A stretch of 64,000 nt of DNA. Origin: Campanula takesimana (taxonomy: Eukaryota > Streptophyta > Magnoliopsida > Asterales > Campanulaceae). The translations under genes and the position numbers were made by a program. The stretch is taken from NCBI GenBank assembly GCA_026119855.1, contig JAOWBW010000147.1:372001-436000 (forward strand). The letters are read 5' to 3'. Numbering within the stretch: position 1 is the first letter of the stretch; the number at the start of each line of letters is the position of its first letter. The notes under the pieces were generated by a model that made no database searches, was not told where the DNA came from, and worked only from the letters and a program-made list of their open reading frames with translations. Below are positions 22,193 through 32,308 of the stretch, one piece after another.

Positions 22193-23606
22193 TGTTAGGC
22201 CCAATTGGTAGGAAAATAGGCTAGAGGGGGGGGGGGTGAATAGCCTTTTTAAAACTTTTACAAAGAAACACTTTTAAATGCAAAGTCACTTATCAGTTTG
22301 CAAACTATTATCAGTAAGCGCAGCGGGTAAAATATGACTTAGTTTTAACTCACACAAAATCAGTGTATAAAAGATTTTGAGAGCTTGGTTTAAACACAAA
22401 GTAGTTTCTAAAAGTTCAATGCAGTTTCAAGAGATTGATCAATGGAAATGATGATGAGTCAGCAAGAACAGTAATGATTTGCCGGTGATAGAGTTCCAAC
22501 CGGCAAGGACAGTAAGTAACAGAGGACACAGAGATTTGGAGAGGTTCACAGTGTAAATACTGCTACGTCCTCTACCAAGTTTGGTCAGAACTTGGATTTG
22601 GGTTAAGAGCACTATTAAATATCCCTAGTCTATTACAAGAGCGGCTTTGCCGGATACAAAGACTAAATTCTAGAGATAGTTTAATGAATCGTAAAGCAAA
22701 TATCTGACCAAGTGTATTTGAGCGGCAAGTTCAAAAGAACTTATCTCACTCAGGTGGGTGTGTGAAAACTCAGACAACGTATTCCTTAAAATAATCTAGT
22801 TCGGGAATACTAACAGTGTTTTAGAGTTTGTGCACAAGTGTATGTCCTATTAAATGATCTAATGATTATCTGGACAAGGAATGTTTGAGCTTCAATGAAT
22901 GCTGCAAACAACCAACTCTCTTCAATGCACTAAAATCACCAACCTTCTTCAATGCACTGAGTCCTCTATATATAGGAGGAGTTAAAGTCTTAGCTTGTTG
23001 AAGAAGGATAACATTTGAATTTCCAGCTGGGTAGGTGAGGAGCATTTAATGCAGTATCCTTGGCATTAATGGCGAAGATACGCGTGCCTAAAAGTCTGAT
23101 GGGTAAAGACCCCTTTGTCTCAACCGGTTACCTGCAAAAGCAAGTAGAGACAGAGTATAGCTAAAAGTAGCTATGTGTCAGACGGCGTAGAAATCATTAC
23201 AGAGCAGGTAAACTACTTTATGATAAAACAATATAGATACAATCAGCAAGGTTGACTTTAATGAAATGATGTCACCTGACTGATAGTGCAGACTGTCTAT
23301 TATATCGGCATGTTGTGAATGGAGTTGATCAGCAACTTCTTTAATAAGTTGATCGGCAACTTCTGTAGCAAGTTGATCGGCAACTTGTCGCATGTTAAGA
23401 ATAGAGTTGATCGGCAACTTGTTTACTGGTCTGCTGATTTGCTTCCTCTTGCTGGTTTGTCTTGAATGAAGAGTTGAAATACACCTGTGCTGATCACAAA
23501 GGATCCTAAGGGCACCTTAAAAGGTTCTAATAAAATTGGGGGACCCTAAGTGTAGACATGATTGGGATTAAGTAATTCTAGGACCTAGGTATCTATTTGA
23601 ACAACA
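22193..23606 (-). repeat. 5' LTR of copia element
   Basis: 1414 bp, almost identical to 9417-10827. The TATA-like box CTATATATAG at 22966-22975 is the probable promoter, reading leftwards. It is flanked inside by the primer site and outside by the ATAGG duplication and the rest of viral ORF1. Confidence 0.95.
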
Positions 23607-26381
23607 ATAGGAGAAACCATTTTTTGGGAAATTGATAAAACAAAAGCTAATATAAACATACCAAAAACAATTAAATGGAATGAAATAACTTTACCCGATA
23701 AATGGTCATATCCCGCTAAAACTGTCCCGAGAAAAGAACAAAATCAAACAACTGATATAGAATAAATTACACAATATGAAGATGGATCAGTAGATCTAAA
23801 ATTCAAAAGAACTCAGTCACTAAGTCGAAACAAAATTTAATGTTCAACCACCATCTAGGAAATCTACATCAGGAAGATATGAATTTCCACAAAACACTAA
23901 ATATGAAGATAGTTCTTCACAAAATGAAACTGTTTTTGAAGATGAAACTAATATTGAAATTCCACAACAAACAAACAATACTGGAGCAAACAGGGAAGGA
24001 ATTAATGTTCACCCATACGAAGGAATCAATGTTCAATCTTATGAAGAAAGTGAGTTTACCTTAAATATGATAAAAAACAATTTTATTCTAAATAAAAGTA
24101 TTTTAAGAAAAGACTTTACAAGTAAACACAATGAAGAAAATAGAAAACTATTTTTTCAAATGTATGACACCAATGAACAAAAATTAATAAAAGAAAAATA
24201 TTACGAATTTTGTGAATTACAAGAAGATCACATACCATTTTTTGATTTCTTAAAAGATGATTACTTATACAAAATAACTACATTACAGAAAAAACTAAGA
24301 CGATGGTACAAAGTAGGACCAGATCTTCTACCGACTCATGAAGTATACGAAAACGAAAAACCACCTTTAGAAGCCACTTACTTTAGTAAAGACAATATCC
24401 AATACGGTGCATACCCCATTGATAAAACTAATCAATTAGACACCGAAGATAAAAAACAAACATCTTTACATCTACAAAATAATTGGACAAATTTATACCT
24501 ATATACTGTAGGACAACAATTAGATAGAGTTGAAGAAAAAATTGATAAATCTACAAAAAAATTAACCACAATAGGAGAAGACATAGCACAACTAGATGTG
24601 GAAATGGGACCCACACCAATTCCAACAAAAAATGATGAACATTATAAATCCCAACGATTTACAGAATATTCAGAATTATATAAAATTAATCCATCTAATA
24701 GAAGAAATAAAAATACAATGTTTACTAAACAAATTCCCCCTCCTAAGAACACTATAGTTATACCTGAAGTCAAACCAACACTCCATGATCCTCTAAATGA
24801 CTTCATGAATAAAATAAAAACTCATTTAAAAGTAAAAGAAGAAACAAGTACAAGTACAAATATCCGAATGCTAAAAGATTATAATGAAAAAACCTCAGAG
24901 TCAGATACCTCTTCTAATGATGAATATAATTCTACTACAGAATCAGAAGAAGAAGAAAACTTAAATACAATTCCTATTCAAACAATGAGACGAGATTTTT
25001 ATAATTATAAAGACCCGGACGACTTAGAAATATTAAAAAACCCAACAAAATCATACAATGCAAAAAACATTTATGAATGGAACATTGACGGATTAAGTGA
25101 AATGGAAATAATAAATATTACAAAAGAAATGATAATTGTAGGAAATATCTACAAATCTACAAATATTACAGAACGCCAAGCAGTTGAAAACATTATATTA
25201 GGATTCACTGGTCAATTAAGAACTTGGTGGGATAAATTACTCGCACACCAAATAAAAACACAAATTTTAGAAGCTATTAAAGCAGACCAAGATGGACATC
25301 CATTATTAGATGAAAATGGAAATCAGACTCCTGCACAATTAATCTACTTAATATTTAACATTACAACTCATTTTATAGGAGATATAGATTTATATACTGA
25401 AAGAAATTCTGAAATATTACAGAACCTAAAATGCAGAAAATTAGAACAATTTAAATGGTATAACAAAAATTTCCTTAAAAGAGTCTTTAACCTTGCCGAC
25501 CCAAATAATTATCATTGGAAAGAAAAATTTATTACTGGATTACCAGGCCTATTTTCAGAAAAAGTAAAAGATACGATAGAACAAAAGTATGGACAAATAT
25601 CCTATGATAATCTTACATATGGAGACTTAATTACTTGTGTAAATATCACAGGATTAAGACTATGTCAAGACCAAAAATTACAAAACAAATTAAAAAAGGA
25701 ATCTACTCAAACGAGAAAAGAATTAGGACATTGGTGTGAACAATTTGGTTTTGATAAACTAAAATCTCCATACAAAAAGAAAAATTACACTCAACATAGA
25801 AGTCTGTATTACAAAAATAGAACATATAGGAGAAAATATAGAAAAATAAATAAAAACTATCAAAACAATCCTCCTGCTTATTACAATAAAAATAAAAAAG
25901 CACATTTTCAGAAAAGATACAACAATAATAAAAATAATACAAAGTATAAAAATCCTTTCAGTCTTTTAAGCCATATAATAAAACCATAAAATGTTTTTTA
26001 TGCAAAAAACCTAGTCATATTGCTAGAAATTGCCCAGCAAAAAGACAAATACAACAAATCTGTCATAATTTAAAAATCAAAGAAACAGAAGAAATATTAC
26101 AAAACATAGATAATCTTGAATTATCAACAGATATTGATGAATATAACTCTTCGGATCAAACTGACATAAGTAATGATGATGAATGCCAATCCTGCAATAG
26201 AGAAATATGTCTGTGTAATAATAAATTAAACACAATAGAACAATACGATGAGATATTAGAAAAAATCAAAGAAATAGATGAACCAACTATAAAAAGAAAA
26301 TTTCTAAAACAATTACCCAAAACAATTAACGAAGAAAAACCAGATACATCAAAGCCCGCTCAATACGAAGATGTTATACAA

Positions 26382-28643
26382 ATGTTTCAAAACAAAAAGA
26401 AACAAATTTCATCAGTAGACCTACAACATGAAATTAGAGAAATAAAACAAGAAATAAAATTATTAAAACAAAGTAATTTGGATTTACAAAAATCACAGAA
26501 AGAAATAGAAACAAAATTAGCACTACAAGAAATTAAAAAACAAATACATTCAACCTACAATGATGAAGCTTCTACTTCTAAAGCTAATAAAGAATTAGAC
26601 AAACATTTTAAAAACCCCTTTGCAAAAAAATCTTCTTCGGAAACAGATACCTCTACAGACACAGAAGAAAGTATATACGCTCTTACTCGAGTCAGATATC
26701 AAAAATGGTATGTACATATACATATGAAAATCAAAGATTTCGAATACAAAGGATTAGCCATGCTGGACTCAGGAGCAGATCTGAATTGTGTTGAACAAGG
26801 AATAATACCAACAAAATATTTTATAAAAACAAAACAAAGTCTTTCAGCCGCCAATTCTTCAAAATTAGAAGTAAAATACAAAATACCCGAAGCACATGTT
26901 TGCAATAATAGTATCTGTTTTAAAACAAGTCTTATGCTTGTAAAAAATTTAAACACAAAAGTTATATTAGGAAACCCTTTTTTACAAATGTTATATCCCT
27001 TTTCAGTTTCACAAAGAGGAGTAGAATCAAGAATACTAGGACAAAAAATTATATTTGATTTTTTATACCCTGTATCTAATAGTGATGTAAATAATTTACA
27101 AAAAACAGGAATCTCTAAATTAAATACTTTACAAAATCAAATGAAATTCCTTAAGGAAGAATTATTAAATATAAAAATTGAAGAAAAATTACAACTTCAA
27201 CAAAACAAAGACATAATCTCTAAAAAATTAGAAAAATTTGAAAAAGACTTATGTTCTGATTTACCTACAGCTTTTTGGGAAAGGAAAAAACATCTAATAA
27301 CACTACCATATGAAAAAGATTTTAATGAACAAACAATACCTACAAAAGTAAGACCTATACAAATGAATCAAGAATTATTAGAATATTGTAAAAAAGAAAT
27401 TAAAGATTTACTCAATAAAAAATTAATTAGGAAAAGTAAATCACCTTGGTCATGCTCAGCATTCTATGTATCAAAAAATGCAGAAATTGAGAGAGGTGCC
27501 CCAAGGTTAGTTATTAATTACAAACCTTTAAACACTGCACTAAAATGGATTAGATATCCAATACCCAATAAACAAGATTTACTAAAACGATTACACGATG
27601 CGTCTATCTTTTCAAAATTCGATATGAAATCAGGATTTTGGCAGATACAAATAGCAGAAGAAGATAAATACAAAACAGCTTTTACAGTACCCTTTGGGCA
27701 ATACGAATGGAATGTTATGCCCTTTGGATTAAAAAATGCACCAAGCGAATTTCAAAAAATAATGAATGACATATTTAATCCATACACTTTTATTATTGTT
27801 TATATAGATGATGTTTTAGTATTTAGTAAAACTCTTGAACAACACGACAAACATTTAAACATATTTTATAAAACAATGATAAGAAATGGGTTAGTTTTAT
27901 CAAAAACAAAAATAAAACTTTATCAAACAAAAATTAGGTTTTTAGGGCATGAGATAACCAATAATACTTTAATACCAATACAGAGATCTATAGATTTTGC
28001 TGACAAATTCCCAGATGAGATAAAAGATAAAAATCAATTACAAAGATTCCTAGGATCATTAAATTATATAGCAGATTTCTTTCCTAAATTAAGACAAATT
28101 TGTAAACCACTCTTTGATAGATTAAAAACAAATCCAAAACCATGGACAAAAGAGCATACTAATGTTGTTAAACAAATCAAACTACATGTTAAAAGATTGC
28201 CATGTTTAACTATATGTGATCCTAATGCCCCTAACACAGTAGCCACTGATGCCTCAGACATAGGATATGGTGGGATATTAACTCAAAACATAGATGGGAA
28301 AGACCAAATAATAAGATATTATTCGGGGATATGGAACACAACACAATCAAATTATTCTACAATCAAAAAAGAAATTCTTTCTATAGTTCTATGTATAACA
28401 AAGTTTCAGGATGATCTACTTAATCAAAAATTTATAGTCAAAGTAGATTGCAAAGCCGCAAAAGATGTTTTACAGAAAGATGTAAAAAATTTAGCCGCAA
28501 AACAAATTTTTGCCAGATGGCAAGCCCTTTTATCAATATTTGATTTTGACATCGTTCATATTGCAGGCAAAGACAATTCAATCCCAGATTTCTTAACTAG
28601 AGAATTCCTACAAGGACATGGCAGACTTTCCACTGATAAATAA
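26382..28643 (+). CDS. Caulimovirid aspartic protease - reverse transcriptase - RNase H (arm B)
   Basis: Intact 753-aa ORF with the same layout as arm A: coiled-coil N-terminus, DSGAD protease, RT with YIDD, and RNase H with all acidic residues. About eight substitutions separate it from arm A, for example Leu to Pro and Ile to Met around residues 199-203 and Ala to Val at 323. Retention of both pol frames fits a recent integration or a recent duplication rather than selection; synonymous counts would tell. Confidence 0.95.
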   Translation: MFQNKKKQISSVDLQHEIREIKQEIKLLKQSNLDLQKSQKEIETKLALQEIKKQIHSTYNDEASTSKANKELDKHFKNPFAKKSSSETDTSTDTEESIYALTRVRYQKWYVHIHMKIKDFEYKGLAMLDSGADLNCVEQGIIPTKYFIKTKQSLSAANSSKLEVKYKIPEAHVCNNSICFKTSLMLVKNLNTKVILGNPFLQMLYPFSVSQRGVESRILGQKIIFDFLYPVSNSDVNNLQKTGISKLNTLQNQMKFLKEELLNIKIEEKLQLQQNKDIISKKLEKFEKDLCSDLPTAFWERKKHLITLPYEKDFNEQTIPTKVRPIQMNQELLEYCKKEIKDLLNKKLIRKSKSPWSCSAFYVSKNAEIERGAPRLVINYKPLNTALKWIRYPIPNKQDLLKRLHDASIFSKFDMKSGFWQIQIAEEDKYKTAFTVPFGQYEWNVMPFGLKNAPSEFQKIMNDIFNPYTFIIVYIDDVLVFSKTLEQHDKHLNIFYKTMIRNGLVLSKTKIKLYQTKIRFLGHEITNNTLIPIQRSIDFADKFPDEIKDKNQLQRFLGSLNYIADFFPKLRQICKPLFDRLKTNPKPWTKEHTNVVKQIKLHVKRLPCLTICDPNAPNTVATDASDIGYGGILTQNIDGKDQIIRYYSGIWNTTQSNYSTIKKEILSIVLCITKFQDDLLNQKFIVKVDCKAAKDVLQKDVKNLAAKQIFARWQALLSIFDFDIVHIAGKDNSIPDFLTREFLQGHGRLSTDK

Positions 28644-28944
28644 CCAAATTTTTAATACACATGATAGACGAAATAGATGGCTTAATAGAGGCTTTGATAG
28701 CATTGATTATTTGAACCATTTAGCTAGACAACTAAGAGATCTTCAATCCACAGACTTTCCTCATACTTATACAAATTACGAAATAAGAATACACTTTATG
28801 TATGTACGATTCATCATTAGTGATCTTGAGGAATACATAGAAAACAATGGAGTTTTCTACCATCAGAAAAGGATCGCAACAAATATGCTCATACAAGCAA
28901 AGGCTCTTTCCAGAAGAATGAGGAAGTTACATAAATTTCTCTAA
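28618..28944 (+). CDS. Small ORF of unknown function (108 aa, arm B)
   Basis: Same as 2562-2888 in arm A with one substitution. Its ATG lies inside the last codons of pol in another frame. The C-terminus is basic. No family is recognised. Both arms keep it open. Confidence 0.7.
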   Translation: MADFPLINNQIFNTHDRRNRWLNRGFDSIDYLNHLARQLRDLQSTDFPHTYTNYEIRIHFMYVRFIISDLEEYIENNGVFYHQKRIATNMLIQAKALSRRMRKLHKFL

Positions 28945-29016
28945 AAATGTATCTTTATGTATTTCATATGTTTGTATTTGATATAAATTCAATAAAAACA
29001 ATCTTTATTGCAGGCA

Positions 29017-29430
29017 ATGACAAATATAAATGAAGAAACTGCACTCTTTTCAAACCTAACATTACAAGAATTAGAAAAATTAGATAAAGAGACTTTACTC
29101 ATATCACAAATAGAACAAGAACAAACTTGGGACCTTTTTATTAATGGAAATCGTATTCATTTAAATACTTCCAATTACATAAATTATCTACTACAAAAAT
29201 CACCAATACTTCTAAAAGAATGCAAAAACTTTCACAAAAGAACCCCTTTTCACAAAACCCAAATACTTAGATTTCATATACATGATTTACAAGAAGTCTT
29301 TGAAAATAAAGCTTCCTCGTCTTTTTCAATTCTTATCAAATCTGAAATCTCAACTTTTAAAAGGCTTACAAATTGTATTTACAATGATCATTATCCAAAT
29401 CTTCAGGATTTTCTACATATGCCAGATTAA
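29017..29430 (+). CDS. Small ORF of unknown function (137 aa, arm B)
   Basis: Counterpart of 2076-2489. The ATG at 29017 follows a noncoding gap of 72 bp after the 108-aa ORF. An AATAAA at 28990 in this gap could act as a spurious poly(A) site. The frame is open to 29430 and no known motif is seen. Confidence 0.65.
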   Translation: MTNINEETALFSNLTLQELEKLDKETLLISQIEQEQTWDLFINGNRIHLNTSNYINYLLQKSPILLKECKNFHKRTPFHKTQILRFHIHDLQEVFENKASSSFSILIKSEISTFKRLTNCIYNDHYPNLQDFLHMPD

Positions 29431-29485
29431 AATAGCCTTGTACGAGACTATAGAAATTTACATACTAAAACTCTCCCTATTTAGA

Positions 29486-30817
29486 ATGATTTCAGGAACT
29501 TCGCTCAAAGGAAAGGCCAAGAAAGAACAATAGATCATACAAATCAGACCTCTTACAAAGTTCCCAAACTTCATTCCTGACAGAATGCCAATTCAACCAA
29601 AATTAGAAAATAGGTTTGCCACTCTTTCCCCAGATGCAAAACCATTCTCTCCCTCAATCTCAAAAGAAACATCATCCTCCCAAAAAACAGCTACTTACAA
29701 ATCTGCCCTCAAAATAGAAAGCCCACAAACTTCTCAGCCCAATAGACAAATTGTTCCTAATCCTCACCCTAAACAAACACCACCCACAAATTATTTTTAT
29801 AAAAATCATACCGATTCTATTTGTGTCCTAGAACCAGAAATCTACGAAATGACTGACAATTGGCATCCTTATCAATTATCACAATATATTTTACCATCTT
29901 TGCACATTTATATTCCTGATAATTTTACGAAGAACCAATTTTACTATGAAACCATTTTGACACAAACAAAATCCGCCACTTTTCAATATTCCACAGATCA
30001 TGTTGATAACACCAAAATTCGTTATTGCAAAGTTAAAATTTTAAAATTCTTGACTTTATCAGATTGGGGTCAAAAACCAAATGACTCTCGAGATTTATCA
30101 AATTCAAACAATTCTGCTAGATTTAACTATTATGACTACATCCTGGCTTGGTCAAGAGCCTTTTTCAGACAAAACAAATCCTTTTCCCTTTCATATTTCT
30201 TATATTTTTGTCCAAATTTTTCCTATCCAACCCCTTATTGGTTTCATCAATGGTGGAAGACTTTCGGATTAGACAAATCAATTGTCCCTACAGATGTACA
30301 AATAGCCTTCGGGCAATGGTCAACAAAAGTTTCTTACCCAGAACAAATTTCTCAGACTCCTCTTTGGGCCTTATTTTGTCATAATTTCCAAGTCCCATGG
30401 ATTTTTATGACAGAATTTGACTTAAGAGAGGAACAAATGTGTGACTGTGTGACAGTACAAAAGTGTGAGTGTGTACAAAAAACAATCTTACCAATTTTGA
30501 TTCGAAAATACAAAATAAAATGGTGGGACAAAACTGAAATTTCTCATTGCAATTCTGAGGCAGTGACAAAATATTTCTTTTCAAAACCAGAATATTGTAA
30601 AACAATTCCTCTCAAACAATCACAACAAAATGAAGAGTTTTTAGCCAAGAAACAACAAATTATGTCCCAGATGGCTAAATGTACAAATCCAAAGGATCTG
30701 GAAAGACTAATGGTCCAACTTAGCGACGAAGGCAGTTCATCCTCTATGAATGAAGGGGATACTCAACCTAATGATGACTTCTACACACAACTAGACGATC
30801 TAGAATTAGATCTGTAA
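29486..30817 (+). pseudogene. Terminal W-rich caulimovirid ORF, early stop (arm B)
   Basis: The natural start is probably the ATG at 29486. A TAG at 29531-29533 (codon 16), absent from arm A, interrupts it. Translation could restart at the ATG at 29585 and give 410 aa, covering the whole aromatic core and the acidic end (LDDLELDL). Features include a Pro/Ser-rich N-terminal region, FNYYDYILAWSRAFF, PYWFHQWWKTFG, a Cys/Val cluster (CDCVTVQKCECVQK) and a charged C-terminal helix. It sits where caulimoviruses encode the transactivator/inclusion protein, but no sequence proof of that role is visible. Confidence 0.75.
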
Positions 30818-30879
30818 AAGCTGCACAAAAAGTCGAAGGCATCTCAGTCACCATGGTCCACACAGGCATCTCCAACAAA

Positions 30880-31090
30880 TTATTCAGCCGCCCTGACCCA
30901 AAATAATTTCAAAAAAGAAGAAGGCATCAAGCATCAGCCGCCCTGGCCCACCACTGGTCACAAAATTCAACAAAAAGCATCAGCCGCCCTGGCCCACCAC
31001 TGGTCACAAAATTCAACAAATAATTCAGCCGCTCTGACCCACTGGTCACCAAATTCAACAAATCATTCAGCCCACTGGTCACAGATTTCA
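30880..31090 (+). promoter_or_regulatory. Tandem promoter repeats with GCC boxes (arm B)
   Basis: Inverted counterpart of 404-640. Three AGCCGCC boxes are intact. One unit is changed to AGCCGCT and another has lost about 10 bp across its GCC box. It lies just upstream of the TATA box at 31136 and points toward the PER1-like gene. Confidence 0.7.
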
Positions 31091-31135
31091 AAAAGAAGAT
31101 TCCTCCTGCCGACCTGCACGACAAAAAATTAGTAG

Positions 31136-31144
31136 TATATAAAG
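31136..31144 (+). promoter_or_regulatory. TATA box of viral promoter (arm B)
   Basis: TATATAAAG, same context as arm A. Transcription would start near 31165-31175, about 640 bp upstream of the ATG of the host gene at 31811 and on the same strand. Confidence 0.7.
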
Positions 31145-31261
31145 AATAGATAGCTCATTGTAAAAGGGAGGCAAAATTTAGTATCAGTTTTAAATTCTCT
31201 CTAAACACTTCTCTCTCTAAAAATCTCTTGTACTCATCATCTTGTACTCTCAACAATTTGC

Positions 31262-31267
31262 AATAAA
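31262..31267 (+). terminator. Viral poly(A) signal AATAAA (arm B)
   Basis: AATAAA 118 bp past the TATA box, conserved between arms. If used at first pass it would stop viral-promoter transcripts before the host gene; caulimovirids usually bypass it when it is close to the cap. Confidence 0.6.
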
Positions 31268-31558
31268 CAAAGTAAGTTTACTACTCCCGCCTCGAGTATT
31301 TATTGTTGTTTACAATTTACTATTTTTCAAAACAAAAACGTTACGAAAGGTGGAAACCACTAACCTTCCAGACCTACGGGTGACGGATAAACTGAGGTTG
31401 AACGAAAGCCTACGTATACGTATTTTCAAAAGTCAAAGTTACTGTAGCAAAAAAGTCAAAATTACTATTCACTATTCATGCGATATTTATTCTGATTTTT
31501 TTTATGTTATTTATGTTATTATATTAATATGCATGCTTTAATCGGACCTCTGATCTTT

Positions 31559-31560
<2 letters not shown>

Positions 31561-31600
<40 letters not shown>
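31561..31600. repeat. (TA)20 microsatellite
   Basis: Perfect dinucleotide run 60 bp beyond the outer end of the viral palindrome and about 210 bp upstream of the host start codon. Confidence 0.97.
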
Positions 31601-31604
<4 letters not shown>

Positions 31605-31685
31605 TCAATCAAATGGCAGATACTATCATCATCATCGCTCCGATTTTTCTCTCTCTTAACTTTTTTTTTCTTTTAGAGATTTACA

Positions 31686-31772
31686 ATGGAGGGTGATGGA
31701 CTCAAATCCGGACATAATTACTTCGATTACCATTTTCTTGATTTTGTAATGATTATTAGCCTGTTCATCTAG
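31686..31772 (+). other. Possible upstream ORF (28 codons) before the PER1-like gene
   Basis: ATG at 31686 in an aATGg context, open to TAG at 31770, 39 bp before the main ATG. If the transcript starts upstream it could lower translation of the main frame. Only one sequence is available, so support is weak. Confidence 0.3.
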
Positions 31773-32023
31773 CTTTGATCGTTTTGACTTTGTTAGTAGT
31801 GGTGTTAATTATGGAGCTATGTCATTTAATGGCGTTTTTGGCTGCACTTTTGTCCTTCTTTGTTGTCCTCAACGCAAGTGCCGGTGATGCTGATCCGATT
31901 TACAAGTAAGCCTATTATACTAAATGACTTTTTATATTCTTGTATCTGTTAATCTTCTGCCTTGTTTATGTCAATTTTAGTTTGGTCTCTTGATTATGTT
32001 TATTCGATTCTTATACTCATATT

Positions 32024-32308
32024 TCAATTCTGCTCCATGAGTATCCCTGGGTAGAACAGCGGCCAGTTCTTTTTAAGAAATTTTAGAATAGCTATTCGAA
32101 CACGTGACCGAAAGAGCTGACTCATGATACTATAGACAATTGCTGCTGATGGAATGGGTTTTGGATCTAATTTCAGTATCAGTATCTGTTGAAATTCTGT
32201 TTCCCATTCATGAAGTTGCACACACACAATAAATAGTTGTTGCCAATGGTATGCAAGTCTAGCCATATTATGGTTTATGATAAATTTACAACACAAGTAG
32301 CCCACCTC
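32024..32308 (-). other. Left end of the intron 1 insertion, unassigned
   Basis: Open for 93 codons on the minus strand directly after the gag-protease fragment, but the product is not recognised. It may be the junction-distal piece of the same deleted element or intron sequence. Confidence 0.3.

Larger units (their letters stand above)
9417..23606 (-). mobile_element. Sirevirus-like Ty1/copia LTR retrotransposon, complete
   Basis: 14,190-bp element in ORF1 of arm B. Both ends are TG...CA with a 5-bp target duplication ATAGG at 9412-9416 and 23607-23611. On the minus strand the order is 5' LTR (right), initiator-Met primer site, gag, pol (protease, integrase, RT, RNase H), long extra ORF, polypurine tract, 3' LTR (left). 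Integrase before RT defines Ty1/copia; the large gag with two CCHC knuckles, long LTRs and an extra 3' ORF point to the Sirevirus (SIRE/Maximus) lineage. Gag has a frameshift, and pol and the extra ORF each have one in-frame stop, so this copy is probably not autonomous. Confidence 0.95.
8728..26418 (+). pseudogene. Movement + coat protein ORF1, broken (arm B)
   Basis: Starts at the ATG at 8728, 161 bp after the tRNA-like site, and begins MSWLGNFTNRRPP before joining the sequence shared with arm A. It is interrupted at 9416/23612 by the copia element. Beyond it I see a TAA at 23763-23765 where arm A has a CAA codon, a 2-nt deletion near 23833, and a 1-nt deletion near 25951 just before the CCHC knuckle. 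The piece 24067-25989 remains open for 640 codons and contains the capsid-like region. It overlaps the start of pol at 26382. Confidence 0.88.
8567..31496 (+). mobile_element. Endogenous caulimovirid, arm B (interrupted by copia)
   Basis: Second copy of the same pararetrovirus on the plus strand, 5' end facing arm A. After removing the copia insertion (9417-23606 plus one target duplication) it is about 8.7 kb, a plausible full caulimovirid genome. It keeps the 5' leader and the ORF1 start that arm A lacks. Pol and the two small ORFs are open. ORF1 and the terminal ORF carry lesions. The outer end at about 31496 matches base 1 of the window in inverted form, then the sequence becomes host DNA, about 315 bp before the start codon of the PER1-like gene. 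Confidence 0.93.

Noticed and set aside
23840..24064. 74-codon frame in arm B
   Set aside because: Out-of-frame reading of ORF1 after the 2-nt deletion; the same shadow is seen in arm A.
31242..31541. 99-codon frame across the outer end of arm B
   Set aside because: Spans viral leader into host DNA; starts at the poly(A) signal region and has no conserved counterpart.
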